A stretch of DNA of 64,000 nucleotides from Natronobacterium haloterrestre (GTDB lineage Archaea; Halobacteriota; Halobacteria; Halobacteriales; Natrialbaceae), in assembly GCF_900112205.1 (NCBI RefSeq), contig NZ_FOKW01000001.1:372001-436000 (forward strand), written 5' to 3'. The position numbers and the translations under genes are program-made. A model generated the notes under the pieces. It searched no databases. It was not told the origin of the DNA and saw only the letters and a list, made by a program, of their open reading frames with translations. Shown piece after piece: positions 26,356 to 35,027 of the stretch (position 1 is its first letter; every line of letters starts with the position of its first letter).

Positions 26356-28437
26356 ATGACTGTATCCGACGCGATTCCGCTCGAGGCGTTCTACGATCTC
26401 ACGCAGATCACCGACCTCGCGATCTCGCCGGAGGGCGACCGGGTTGCGTTCGTCGCGACGGAGTACGAATAGGAAGCCGACGAGGCGGTCACTTCCCTGT
26501 TCGTCGTGCCTGCGGACGGCTCCCGCGATCCCCACCGGCTGACATCCGTCGAGGGTGTCTCGAGTCCGACCTGGAGCCCGTCGGGGGACCAACTCGCCTT
26601 CCTCGCCGACAGGGGGACCGACGTGGAGCGGCGCGTGGGCCGACGGGAGCGGGAGGAGGAGGACGACGGAGACGGTTCGGCAGGAGGCGACGAAAACGGC
26701 GACGACGAGCCGAACCAGCAGGTCTGGGCGTTCGACCTCGTCCGCGGCGGCGACGCCCGGCAGGTGACCGACCGCGAGGAGGGCGTCTCGGCGTTCGACT
26801 GGGGCCCCGAGGGGGACCGGCTGGTGATCGCAGCCCGGGACCCCACCGAGGACGAGCGGGCCTACCTCGAGGAGGTCCGCGACGGCGGCCCGATCGAGAC
26901 GACGCGGCTCCAGCACAAGGTGGACGGAACCGGCTGGACGGACGACGTGACGACCTACCTGTTCGTCGTCGACTACGACTCGGGCGAGACGGAACGGCTC
27001 GACGACGCCTACGGCGGCGGCGCGTTCGAGGACGTCGCGGGCATGGAACCGCGCTGGGGGCCGACCGACCGGATCGCGTTCACTTCCTGTCGGCTCGAGC
27101 GGCCCGACGATACGCTGGTCCGGGACCTCTATACGATCGCGCCGGACGGCTCCGACCTGCGGCGGCTGACCGACGGCGACCGACAGTGCTCGCGACCGTC
27201 GTGGCGCGAGGACGGGACGCTCGGCTTCGTCGTCCGCGACCCGGAGAACTGGTGTCGACCGGCGGAGGTCCACTACTACGACGGCGAGGAATCGCGGTCG
27301 CTGACGGCGGCCCTCGACCGGACGGTCGCCTACTGGGGGACCGTCGAGTGGGTCGGCGACGCCGCCTACACCCTCGTCGGCGACGAGGGCCGGACCAGGC
27401 TCGTCCGCGCGGAACTGGACGGAACGGTCGAGCGCGTCTTCGACGCGCAGGGTGAGGACCGTGCGATCCAGGGCTTCGACGTCGCCGCCGACGGCGAGAC
27501 GGCGTCGCTCCTGTTTTCTCACCCGAGCGACGGGATCGACGTCCACGCGGTCGCCGTCGACGACCTGGACCTGACCGCCGACGAACCGCCGGCGTCGTTG
27601 CGACGGCTCTCCGCGGTCAACGCCGACCTGATCGACTCGCACTCGATGCCCGCGGTGCGCCGCGTCGAGTGGGAGTCCGACGGCTGGGCGCTCGACGGCG
27701 TCTTCTACGCCGACCCCGACCTCGACCTCGCCGAGGGCCCCCACCCGCTCGTGGTGGCGATCCACGGCGGCCCGATCTCGTACGACGAACCGGAGTTCAG
27801 CTTCGACCACGCGGCGCTGACGAGCCGCGGCTACGTCGTCTTCCGCCCGAACTACCGCGGGGGGATCTCCCGCGGCCGGGAGTTCGCCGAAGTGCTGAAG
27901 GGGCGGTGGGGAACCGCCGAAGTCGACGACATCGTCGCCGGCGTCGAGTCGCTCGTCGATCGGGGCTGGATCGACCCCGACCGCGTCTTCGGCCACGGCT
28001 TCTCCTACGGCGGAATCGCGCAGGGGTATCTCGTCACGCAGACGGACCTGTTCGCCGCCGCCGCACCCGAACACGGGATCTACGACCTCCGGGCGGAGTT
28101 CGGCACGAGTGACTCGCACAACTGGATGGAAGCGGACTTCGGCCTCCCCTGGGAGGACCCCGAGACGTTCGACGACGGGTCGGCGATCCTCGAGGCCGAC
28201 GGGATCGACACGCCGCTGCTGGTGATGGCCGGGGGCGAGGACTGGCGCTGTCCGCCCGCCCAGTCCGAGCAGTTCTACGTCGCCGCGCGGAAACAGGGCG
28301 TCGACGCGAAGCTCGTCGTCTACCCGGACGAACACCACGACATCGGCGACCCGGATCGGGCGATCCACCGGCTCGAGCAGCTCCTCGGGTGGTACAAGAG
28401 GCACGATCCGGGTCGGGAGGAGGCGGCGGACGCGTAA
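26356..28437 (+). pseudogene. S9-family prolyl oligopeptidase / acylaminoacyl-peptidase, interrupted by in-frame TAG
   Basis: The natural ATG at 26356 opens a family-like N-terminus (MTVSDAIPLEAFYDLTQITD), but codon 39 is TAG (26470-26472) and the same frame then continues unbroken to 28437. Beyond it come beta-propeller repeats (about 45-420), with 'PTWSPSGDQLAFLAD' as the first blade. The alpha/beta hydrolase domain has nucleophile 'GHGFSYGGIAQGYL', Asp in 'VMAGGEDWRCPPAQ' and His in 'YPDEHHDIGDP'. A GTG at 26506 could start a 643-residue product lacking blade one. Nonsense mutation, sequencing error or readthrough cannot be separated here. Confidence 0.8.
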
Positions 28438-28443
28438 GCGGGG

Positions 28444-29835
28444 TCAGTTCCGGTCGCTGCCCTCGTCGTCGTCGCCGTCGTCGCCGTCGCCGTCGCGGGG
28501 CTCGTCCAGGAAGTACTCCTCGCGTTCGAACGGCTCGTCCTCGCCCTCGACGCCGGTGACGTCCAGCGCGGTCACCTCGGCGTCGACCCCGAGCGTGCCG
28601 GCCAGGCTCGGCTCGGTGCGGCCGTCGTCGCCGCTGACGAACTCCTTGACGTAGAGCCCGCCCTCGCCGTGGAGCCGCACCTCGGCCTCGGTCGGCGACC
28701 GAAGTTCGCCCTCGAGGTCGTAAACCGTCCGCTCGCGGGTCAGCGCCGCGCGCCGGTGGTCGACCCGCTGGGGCGTCTCCTGTGCGAGGGTCGTCCCGTC
28801 GAGTTCCGCGATGGCCTCGTCGAACCGCTCCTCGTCGACCGGCTCGGAGAACTCGACGTCGGCGCGGTAGTGCTTGCTCGCGTCGTGTTCCTTGACGCGT
28901 TCGACCATCTCGTAGGTCGCCAGGCGGAGCCCCTCGACCTCGACGCTGCCGTCGGCGGCCTCGTTGATCTTCGCCTCGAGTTCGGCCGGGTCGGGGTCGC
29001 GTTTCCGGGGGCGTTTCACCTCGAGGACGAACGGCCGCCCCTCCTCGAGCATGCGCGCGTCGACGTCCTCTCGGCCCGCGCCGTGGAAGGTGCCCTCGTC
29101 GCCGTCCATGGCCTCGACGACGTGCGGGCGGACCGTCTGTTCGACGCTCGTGTCGTACATGTAGCCCGACCCCCCGCAGTAGTCACAGGGTTCCTCGCCG
29201 TCGTTGCCCAGCTGGATCCCGCTGCCGCCACACTCCCGGCAGGGCCACTCCGTCTGGGGGATGTCGCGCTCGAGTTTGCGGTAGCGGCCGTAGACGAACG
29301 CGGGGTTGATCTGGACGTCCACCGCGTGGCCCGTCACCGCCCCCTCTTCGAGGGCCTCGCGGGGGTCGAACCCCTCGAGGTCGACCACCGCGAGCACGTC
29401 GGGGCGGTCGAAGTCGACCTCGGCGCCGGTCTTCGCGCCGACGCGGCGGCCGACCTCGCGGTTCATCTCCCGCTTGAGCGACTCGCCGACGTCCGGCTCG
29501 AGGCCGGCGTCCTCCCGGAGCAGCCGGTCGTTCTCCTCGACCAGCGGCGGGACCTGCGTGCCCACCTGGTAGGTGGCGAAGTCGACGCCCTCGAGTGCCT
29601 CGACGACCGCGTCGGCGATCGCGTCGAAGGTGCCACAGTACCCCTCACAGACCCAGCAGTCCGCGGGCGGGGTCGGGTCGAAGTCCTCGTCGTCGGCCAT
29701 CGCGACCGTCGTCCGCAGCGCGCGACCGCGTTCGGCGTTCGTCAGTCCGAAACTCCTGTCGGCGAACGGGCGGCCGAGACAGGAGTCACAGACGCCTCCC
29801 GTCGCGAGCAGCGCGCGGGCGTCTTCCGTGAGCAT
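28444..29835 (-). CDS. pus10: tRNA pseudouridine(54/55) synthase Pus10
   Basis: Makes pseudouridine at tRNA positions 54 and 55 in archaea. 463 residues from the ATG at 29833-29835 (MLTEDARALLATGGVCDSC). N-terminal zinc region with CDSC and 'CWVCEGYCGTF' cysteines, then a THUMP-like segment, a haloarchaeal zinc insert ('PCRECGGSGIQL', 'EPCDYCGGSGYMY') and the catalytic domain with 'HGAGREDVDARMLEEGRPFV', where the catalytic Asp lies. TrmY, which methylates Psi54, is encoded 3.2 kb away. The frame is open upstream but the residues there are unlike the family. Confidence 0.92.
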   Translation of the reverse strand: MLTEDARALLATGGVCDSCLGRPFADRSFGLTNAERGRALRTTVAMADDEDFDPTPPADCWVCEGYCGTFDAIADAVVEALEGVDFATYQVGTQVPPLVEENDRLLREDAGLEPDVGESLKREMNREVGRRVGAKTGAEVDFDRPDVLAVVDLEGFDPREALEEGAVTGHAVDVQINPAFVYGRYRKLERDIPQTEWPCRECGGSGIQLGNDGEEPCDYCGGSGYMYDTSVEQTVRPHVVEAMDGDEGTFHGAGREDVDARMLEEGRPFVLEVKRPRKRDPDPAELEAKINEAADGSVEVEGLRLATYEMVERVKEHDASKHYRADVEFSEPVDEERFDEAIAELDGTTLAQETPQRVDHRRAALTRERTVYDLEGELRSPTEAEVRLHGEGGLYVKEFVSGDDGRTEPSLAGTLGVDAEVTALDVTGVEGEDEPFEREEYFLDEPRDGDGDDGDDDEGSDRN

Positions 29836-30059
29836 ATACCGGGAATCGGGGTGCCGTGGGTAACACGCTTTCCCTTCCGCTCGTCGCGTCCTCCCTTCTC
29901 GCCGCCCGCTCAGCACCGTCGCCACCGCCGGTATCCCGTCGACGCGGTCGGCTCCGCTCGAGACCCCCTCGTTCCTCCGCTCCAAAATCGGGAGAGAGAT
30001 CGTCGAACGGCGTTTACTGTTTCCGGAAGTTGAAATACGTGGAGTCCTAGCCGTCGGCC

Positions 30060-31160
30060 ATGAACGATTCGCGAGTCGATCGGCGGCGGTTCCTCGCGGC
30101 GACCGGTGCCGGCCTCCTCGGCGCGGTCGCCGGGTGTGCGGAACCGCGAGGGGACGACCCGATCGAAGGCGGTTCCGTCCACGAGATCGACCGGGAGAAC
30201 GTCGCCGACGGCTCCGCTTACACCGACGTCTACGAGGCGATCATCGATTCGGTCACGATGGTCCGAGTGCTCGGGGTCTCAGACCCCATCACCGGCGACG
30301 TCGGTCGGGGCCAGGGCTCCGGCTTCCTCTTCGACGAGAACCACGTCGTCACGAACGACCACGTCGTCGCCGGCGGGGAGGACGCGGATCTCCAGTACAT
30401 CAACGGCGACTGGACGAGCACCCGCCTCGTCGGCACCGATCCCCACAGCGACCTGGCCGTCCTCGAGGTCGATCACGTCCCGGAGTCGGCGTCGCCCCTC
30501 TCCCTGGCCGAGGAACGCCCCGTCGTCGGCCAGCAGGTGCTCGCGGTCGGCAACCCATACGGCCTCGAAGGGACCCTCACCGAGGGGATCGTCAGCGGCG
30601 TCAACCGAACCGTGAACCCGCCGGGCCGACAGTTCTCCCTGCCGAACGTCGTCCAGACGGACGCCGCCGTCAACCCCGGTAACAGCGGGGGGCCGCTGGT
30701 CGATCTCGACGGCGACGTCGTCGGCGTCGTCAACGCCACTGGCGGCGACAACATCGGCTTCGCGATTTCGGCGGCGCTGACCGCCCGGGTCGTCCCGTCG
30801 CTCATCGAAAACGGCGAGTACCGCCACTCCTTTATGGGGATCGGCCTCACGTCGGTCGACCGGATCATCGCCCAGGAGAACGACCTCGAGGCGGCGACCG
30901 GCGTGATGGTGACCGAGGTGTTCTCCGGCGAGGCGGCCGAGGGGGTCCTGGAAGGGGCCGACAGCACGGTTCGCCGCAGCGGCGAGCCGATCCCCGTCGG
31001 CGGCGACGTGATCCTCGAGATGGACGGCGAACCGATTCCCGACCGACACGCCCTCTCGACGTTCCTGGCGCTCGAGACCAGCCCGGGCGAGACGATCGAC
31101 CTCCGGCTGTGGCGCAACGGAACCGAGACGACCGAGGAACTGACGCTCGGAGCGCGGTAG
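30060..31160 (+). CDS. HtrA/DegP-like serine protease, twin-arginine lipoprotein
   Basis: 366 residues. A twin-arginine signal with lipobox ('DRRRFLAATGAGLLGAVAGC') predicts Tat export and a lipid anchor on the outer face. The trypsin-like domain (~60-255) has His in 'ENHVVTNDHVVAGGE', Asp in 'GTDPHSDLAVLEVDHV' and Ser in 'VNPGNSGGPLVDLDGDVVGV'. A PDZ domain follows (~275-365, 'GEPIPVGGDVILEMDGEPIP'). Members clear misfolded exported proteins. Starts 225 bp from the divergent pus10. Confidence 0.93.
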   Translation: MNDSRVDRRRFLAATGAGLLGAVAGCAEPRGDDPIEGGSVHEIDRENVADGSAYTDVYEAIIDSVTMVRVLGVSDPITGDVGRGQGSGFLFDENHVVTNDHVVAGGEDADLQYINGDWTSTRLVGTDPHSDLAVLEVDHVPESASPLSLAEERPVVGQQVLAVGNPYGLEGTLTEGIVSGVNRTVNPPGRQFSLPNVVQTDAAVNPGNSGGPLVDLDGDVVGVVNATGGDNIGFAISAALTARVVPSLIENGEYRHSFMGIGLTSVDRIIAQENDLEAATGVMVTEVFSGEAAEGVLEGADSTVRRSGEPIPVGGDVILEMDGEPIPDRHALSTFLALETSPGETIDLRLWRNGTETTEELTLGAR

Positions 31161-31493
31161 GCGGGAAACGGCGGTTCGTCGGTCGAGTACACGTGCCTCG
31201 ACTGACGACGAATTCGAACCCGCGACTGTCTCGATTTCCAATCGCTCACTAACCACTCGCGGGTGGGTCGAAAAGAGTGATTACGGGGGTCGGTCGCCGG
31301 TCTCTCGAGGTCGCCCGCTCGAGTTATCGGAAACGTACACGTCGGGTCCCGAAGAGTTCTTTTTCGAGAGGGTGAACGGTCGGGGCTGGCTTCGATTCGC
31401 CCGCAGTCGTTCCGTTTCGGCAGGGTAGCCCGTCGATAACAATAGGTGACTGTCGGGTAGATTCGGCCGGCGCGACCGACCGCCTGTCAACCA
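31161..31493. other. Intergenic region with a degenerate tRNA-like sequence
   Basis: No coding frame with haloarchaeal character. On the minus strand about 31195-31262 reads like a broken tRNA: 'GAGCGATTGGAAATCGAG' resembles the tRNA-Ser(GGA) anticodon arm, and 'GGGTTCGAATTC' a T-loop. The T and acceptor stems do not pair, so it is not called as a tRNA. A TATA-like TTCTTTTTC lies near 31360; otherwise nothing supported. Confidence 0.35.
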
Positions 31494-31799
31494 ATGTCAC
31501 ACGAAAACGACACGAACGCCGATTCCGGCTACGATGCCAGCCCGACCGCCGACGCGAGCGGTGACGACGCACCGCCACGCGGCTCTGGACGGGCGTCGGC
31601 CCCCGACACGTCCCCCGCAGGGGCCGAGCGCGACGCGGCGCTCGAGGCCGGGTTCGAACTGGACCACGTCACCGTCGAGAACGACAACGCCCCCGACGAG
31701 TGCGCCGTCTTCCCCAGGGCGGCGTCGGAAGAGGAATTGATGACCAACTGGATCGCCGCCCACGAGGGCGCGTTCGTCGACCTCGAATCCATGCGATAA
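31494..31799 (+). CDS. Small acidic haloarchaeal protein, function unknown
   Basis: 101 residues with a disordered Ser/Asp/Gly-rich first half and a compact C-terminal part 'AALEAGFELDHVTVENDNAP', 'DECAVFPRAASEEELMTNWI' and 'AAHEGAFVDLESMR'. The second half resembles a short haloarchaeal DUF (DUF7511-like, by memory) of unknown function. A 6 bp gap separates it from the next small membrane gene, so the two are probably co-transcribed. Confidence 0.72.
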   Translation: MSHENDTNADSGYDASPTADASGDDAPPRGSGRASAPDTSPAGAERDAALEAGFELDHVTVENDNAPDECAVFPRAASEEELMTNWIAAHEGAFVDLESMR

Positions 31800-31805
31800 C
31801 GACAG

Positions 31806-32000
31806 ATGCACCTCGGGAGTACCGTCACCACCCTGGGCTTCTGGATCGGCACGCTCCTGCCGATCGCGTACCTGCCGGTCTTTCTGACCGGCATCGATTC
31901 CGTCGCTCGACTCTCCCTGTTCCTCGGTCTCCTCACCATCAACGTCGTCGCACTCGTCGTCGGCCACGACTACCCCGCGTCCCGGTCGCGGTCAGTGTAG
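31806..32000 (+). CDS. 64-residue membrane protein, two helices
   Basis: A small protein with two membrane segments, about 8-27 ('TLGFWIGTLLPIAYLPVFL') and 35-54 ('RLSLFLGLLTINVVALVVGH'). It has a short basic C-terminal end. It starts 6 bp after the preceding small acidic gene, implying a bicistronic pair. The function is unknown; the pairing of a soluble acidic protein with a small membrane protein suggests, without proof, that they interact. Confidence 0.68.
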   Translation: MHLGSTVTTLGFWIGTLLPIAYLPVFLTGIDSVARLSLFLGLLTINVVALVVGHDYPASRSRSV

Positions 32001-32037
32001 GCGACGCCATCTCCTCTTCCGTTTTCTTCGCTCGGTT

Positions 32038-32283
32038 TCAGTCGTCGCCGGACGGGGACCACACCTGTACCCGCGGCGTCTCACACCCGTCACAGACGAC
32101 GGCCGCGTTCCCCTTGTACTCGCCGCGCTCGAGGGTGCCGTCCCCCTCGCAGTGCGGGCAGGACCGACCCTCGAGGGTCGCCATGAGTTTCCGTTCGTCG
32201 CTATCGACGGCAGCCGTATCGTGACTGCGATCGACGGGTTCCGTATCCGTCTCGACGGACTGTGAAGACCCTGATTTCGCCAT
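32038..32283 (-). CDS. Small zinc-ribbon protein
   Basis: 81 residues from the ATG at 32281-32283 (MAKSGSSQSVETDTEP). The first half is acidic and disordered. The C-terminal part has a four-cysteine zinc ribbon: 'RSCPHCEGDGTLERGEYKG' followed by 'AVVCDGCETPRVQVWSP', spacing CxxC-x19-CxxC. Such ribbons bind nucleic acid or protein partners. It is convergent with the 64-residue membrane gene and divergent from the hydrolase-like gene at 32410. Confidence 0.78.
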   Translation of the reverse strand: MAKSGSSQSVETDTEPVDRSHDTAAVDSDERKLMATLEGRSCPHCEGDGTLERGEYKGNAAVVCDGCETPRVQVWSPSGDD

Positions 32284-32409
32284 ATACCCATTGCAGACGC
32301 CTCGAGGGGGAAACGTTCCCCCTGGGTATGCAACCCGTCGCCGTCCGTCGGTGTCCGCCTTCCCGCGAGTCGAAGCACCTATTCGCTCGAACGGTAAACA
32401 CTCGAGGGA

Positions 32410-32982
32410 ATGTGGCCCTGGGGACACCTCGCGGTCGCCTACCTGCTCTATTCGGGATACGCACGTCGCCGCTCGGATAGCCCGCCGCTTGCGGTTCCCG
32501 CCCTCGCGGTCGCCGTCGGCTCACAGTTCCCCGACCTGATCGACAAACCACTCGCCTGGAGTATCGGCGTGCTTCCCGGCGGTCGGACGCTGACTCACTC
32601 GCTGCTGGTCGCCGCGGTCCTGTTGCCGCTCGTCGTCCGACTCACCGCACGCCGACAGCGCCGTGGGGCCGGCGTCGCGTTCGCCGTCGGCTACCTCTCG
32701 CATCTCGCCGCCGACGTTCCGCCCGCGGTCCTGACCGGCGAGTTCGCCGGCGCGCGATTCCTCCTCTGGCCGCTGCTCGAGGCCCCGCCGGAGGACCCGG
32801 TCGGCGGCCTCCTCGACGCCGTGTTACACTACTACGAGATGGGGACCTACGAAACGGTCCAGTTCGTCCTGTTGGCCGCGGCTATCTTCGTCTGGTACCG
32901 TGACGGGACGCCCGGCCTCGAGTACCCGCGTCGGCTGCTCGCGGGTGCGAGCGAGCGGTGGCGGGCCGAGCGATCCCGGTGA
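32410..32982 (+). CDS. YdjM-like membrane-bound metal-dependent hydrolase
   Basis: 190 residues with four to five membrane helices. Histidine/acidic motifs typical of the YdjM/DUF457 family are present: 'WGHLAVAYLL' near the N-terminus, 'GSQFPDLIDKPLAW' (~38-51), 'GGRTLTHSLLVAAV' (~58-71) and 'VGYLSHLAADVPP' (~97-109). The family is assumed to be metal-binding and hydrolytic; the substrate is unknown. The acidic and His residues are all present, so it appears functional. Confidence 0.8.
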   Translation: MWPWGHLAVAYLLYSGYARRRSDSPPLAVPALAVAVGSQFPDLIDKPLAWSIGVLPGGRTLTHSLLVAAVLLPLVVRLTARRQRRGAGVAFAVGYLSHLAADVPPAVLTGEFAGARFLLWPLLEAPPEDPVGGLLDAVLHYYEMGTYETVQFVLLAAAIFVWYRDGTPGLEYPRRLLAGASERWRAERSR

Positions 32983-33067
32983 CCGACGGTCGAAGGCCCT
33001 GCTCCGGGCCGACCGCCCGGCCGGCCGGAACCGTGGCGGCTATCCCTCGCCTCCGCGTTCCCCCCGT

Positions 33068-33676
33068 ATGCGACAGTTCCTACTCATCGGCCACGAGGTG
33101 CCGACGGAGCCAGACTTCTCGCTCGACGACCTCGCCAGCGGCGCAGGACGGCTCGACGCGCTGTGTCGCTCGATCACCGCCGCCTTCGTCACCTCTCACG
33201 GGATCCGCGAGGACGTCCGCGTCCACCTGATCGCCCAGGACGAACTCACGATCACCTTCGACGGGAGCGACCTCCGGCGACTCAACCCCGACGAACGAAG
33301 CACCGCCGCGCTCGTCCGCAAGGCCCTCGAGCACCGCGACGAGGCCATCGGCGCGCTCCCCGCGGAGCCGAGCCCCGGGATCGAGGTCTACCGCCGCGGG
33401 TTCGCGGAGACGCTCGAGGAGGTCGCCGACGGTGCGGTCGTCCAGTTACACGAGGACGGGACGCCGATCGTCGACGCGGACGACGAAGCGTCGCTGCTCG
33501 AGACCGACCCGGTTTTCGTCCTCTCGGATCACCGGGATTTCACCGCCGAGGAACGGTCGCTGCTCGAGGAGACGGTGGATCTGCGGCTCCGGCTGGGTCC
33601 CGAAGTTCTGCACGCCGATCAGGCCGTTACCGTGGTCCACCATTACCTGGACACGGCGGGTTACGAGCGGTTCTGA
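33068..33676 (+). CDS. trmY: tRNA (pseudouridine(54)-N1)-methyltransferase TrmY
   Basis: A SPOUT-class methyltransferase converting Psi54 to m1Psi54 in archaeal tRNA with S-adenosylmethionine. 202 residues from the ATG at 33068. Motifs: 'MRQFLLIGHEVPTEPDFSLD' at the start, 'AAFVTSHGIREDVRVHLI', 'DRVFG'-type loop replaced by 'TDPVFVLSDHRDFTAEERSL', and the knot end 'GPEVLHADQAVTVVHHYLD'. Pus10, the enzyme making the Psi54 substrate, lies at 28444-29835. The next gene is a tRNA-Pro, 101 bp downstream. Confidence 0.92.
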   Translation: MRQFLLIGHEVPTEPDFSLDDLASGAGRLDALCRSITAAFVTSHGIREDVRVHLIAQDELTITFDGSDLRRLNPDERSTAALVRKALEHRDEAIGALPAEPSPGIEVYRRGFAETLEEVADGAVVQLHEDGTPIVDADDEASLLETDPVFVLSDHRDFTAEERSLLEETVDLRLRLGPEVLHADQAVTVVHHYLDTAGYERF

Positions 33677-33776
33677 TCGCGGCGAGCGAGGTGACGGTGT
33701 GTGGCAAACTACAATCCGGCGCGGCGACGATAGCTTTCGGAAGCGTTAAACTACCGGGGCCGCACCATTCGAATGC

Positions 33777-33849
33777 GGGCCGGTGGGGTAGCTTGGTATC
33801 CTTCGGCCTTCGGGTGGCCGTAACCGCAGTTCGAATCTGCGCCGGCCCA
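33777..33849 (+). tRNA. tRNA-Pro (anticodon CGG)
   Basis: A 73-nt cloverleaf. Acceptor GGGCCGG (33777-33783) pairs with CCGGCCC (33842-33848), discriminator A at 33849. D-arm includes GGGGTAGCTTGGTATCCT. The anticodon stem CGGCC/GGCCG closes the loop TTCGGGT, giving anticodon CGG. The T-arm CGCAG-TTCGAAT-CTGCG is perfect. No intron and no encoded CCA. It reads CCG codons, frequent in this GC-rich genome. Behind its 3' end lies a decayed TnpB element. Confidence 0.95.
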
Positions 33850-33969
33850 CTATAGCTCGCACCCTTTCTGGAGTCGAGGATAATCACCCTATAGCTTGGG
33901 GTTCAGGGGGTGCGATGCCGGTTTCTGGCGAGAGAGTCCAACTGCACTGCATACGGGCGTCCAAGCCCT

Positions 33970-34396
33970 ATGGCGATTAGAGGTAGAGCTACCAGGGTGA
34001 ACGTGATGCCTCCACTCACTTCCGTTCCGCAAACTTCGGGAGTTCATCACGTACAAAGCCGCGTTCCAAGGCATCCCGAGCGAGAAGATTACCCCTGACT
34101 ACACGAGTCAGGCGTGTTCACTTACCACGTGCGAGCATACGACTCGTGCAAACCGGAACAAGAAGCGATTCAAGTGCGTAGAGTGTGGCCGCCAAGACCA
34201 CGCTGACCGGAACGCGGCCATCAACATCGCCAAGAAAGAATTGGAGAAACTGGATAGGAATGTGCCTGCTCTCAAGACACTTCCCACTGTGCGGAAGTTG
34301 CGACGGCAAGCATCGGGCTGTGTGGACCAGCCGACCGTGACCCACGACACCGCCAGAGGTCATCATGCCGATGGTGTCGCGGGTGTGTCAGACTAA
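33970..34396 (+). pseudogene. C-terminal remnant of an IS200/IS605-type TnpB
   Basis: Only the last ~140 codons survive. Frame one (about 33972-34000, 'AIRGRATRVN') continues after a +1 shift near 34001 as 'CLHSLPFRKLREFITYKAA', 'GIPSEKITPDYTSQ', the zinc ribbon 'ACSLTTCEHTTRANRNKKRF' with 'KCVECGRQDHADRNAAINIA' (last RuvC acidic residue) and a C-terminus ending at TAA 34394-34396. The RuvC I and II motifs and the N-terminal half are missing, and a TGA at 34004 lies in frame. No TnpA is present. It is inactive as a nuclease. Confidence 0.8.
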
Positions 34397-34440
34397 TCCA
34401 CGGGAAGCTACGGGCCACCGTGCCCGTGGCGGTTCACCGG
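33970..34440 (+). mobile_element. Decayed IS200/IS605-family element
   Basis: The tnpB remnant is followed by 'TAATCCACGGGAAGC' and a hairpin ACGGGC/GCCCGT (about 34408-34427), which is the usual 3' end structure of haloarchaeal IS605-type elements and of the omega-RNA scaffold. The 5' part of the element is lost. It directly follows tRNA-Pro after 120 bp, a common integration neighbourhood. Confidence 0.6.
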
Positions 34441-34545
34441 CTGGATACGGAAGAGTGGATGCGAGTGGGGAATCACTGCGGCAGTATTCTGTGTATCCGC
34501 ATCTCCCTGAGGGGAAGTTCCGAGGGAATTACTCCTCGAGTTTGC

Positions 34546-34824
34546 TCACCGTTCGGCCACGGACTCGGAATCGTCCATCGATGCGTCTCGATCCTGAGCC
34601 GAGATGCTCACTGTGGGCCCCTCCCGGATCTGGACGACGTAATCCAGGTACGTGAACTCGACCGTCACCTGACTGGTGTCCGAGTCCCCATCCCCCTGAA
34701 CGAGAGCGTCGAGCGCGTCCGGATCGACGACGCTGAACAGTGGTGGGGATAACTCGCTCGGCGAAACCCCCTCCTTCCGGGCGACCGCCTCGATCACCCG
34801 ATACGACGGCACGTGGGATTCCAT
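34546..34824 (-). CDS. Stand-alone HalOD1 domain protein (copy 1)
   Basis: 92 residues from the ATG at 34822-34824 (MESHVPSYRVIEAVARKEGV); an upstream TTG at 34830 is less likely. The HalOD1 core is 'SPSELSPPLFSVVDPDALDA' followed by 'QVTVEFTYLDYVVQIREG'. HalOD1 is known as an output domain at the C-terminus of haloarchaeal signal proteins; its function is unsettled. TATA box at 34850-34856 is 26 bp upstream, so it is leaderless. Two further copies occur at 38828 and 40392. Confidence 0.85.
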   Translation of the reverse strand: MESHVPSYRVIEAVARKEGVSPSELSPPLFSVVDPDALDALVQGDGDSDTSQVTVEFTYLDYVVQIREGPTVSISAQDRDASMDDSESVAER

Positions 34825-34849
34825 CGTCAATCGCTATGCCGTGGTGGTG

Positions 34850-34856
34850 TATATAT
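34850..34856 (-). promoter_or_regulatory. TATA box of HalOD1 copy 1
   Basis: TATATAT, centred ~29 bp before the ATG at 34824. Strong AT contrast with the flanks. The palindrome at 34900-34912 lies about 45 bp further upstream. Confidence 0.65.
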
Positions 34857-34874
34857 GTTGCCTCGAGAGTACTC

Positions 34875-34912
34875 ATTTCGCAAATATAGCGCAAAAATGT
34901 GCGAAATTCGCA
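34875..34912. promoter_or_regulatory. Palindrome cluster upstream of the second Lrp gene
   Basis: TGCGAAATTCGCA (34900-34912) is a perfect 6+1+6 palindrome. ATTTCGCA at 34875-34882 and TGCGAAAT at 34900-34907 form a second, overlapping 8 bp inverted repeat. A TATA-like AAATATA (34882-34888) lies 12-17 bp before the palindrome, so the palindrome would cover a rightward start. The core CGAAATTCG is shared with 1553-1567. Confidence 0.5.
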
Positions 34913-35027
34913 GCCCATTTTCCGAAAGAGCGGCCTCGGTCCGTCGCCCACGCCGTGTGAGACACCGACGGCGTGGATTCCCGCAATACGGACGAAGATT
35001 CATACAGGCGGCGGGTCTGGGTAACCC

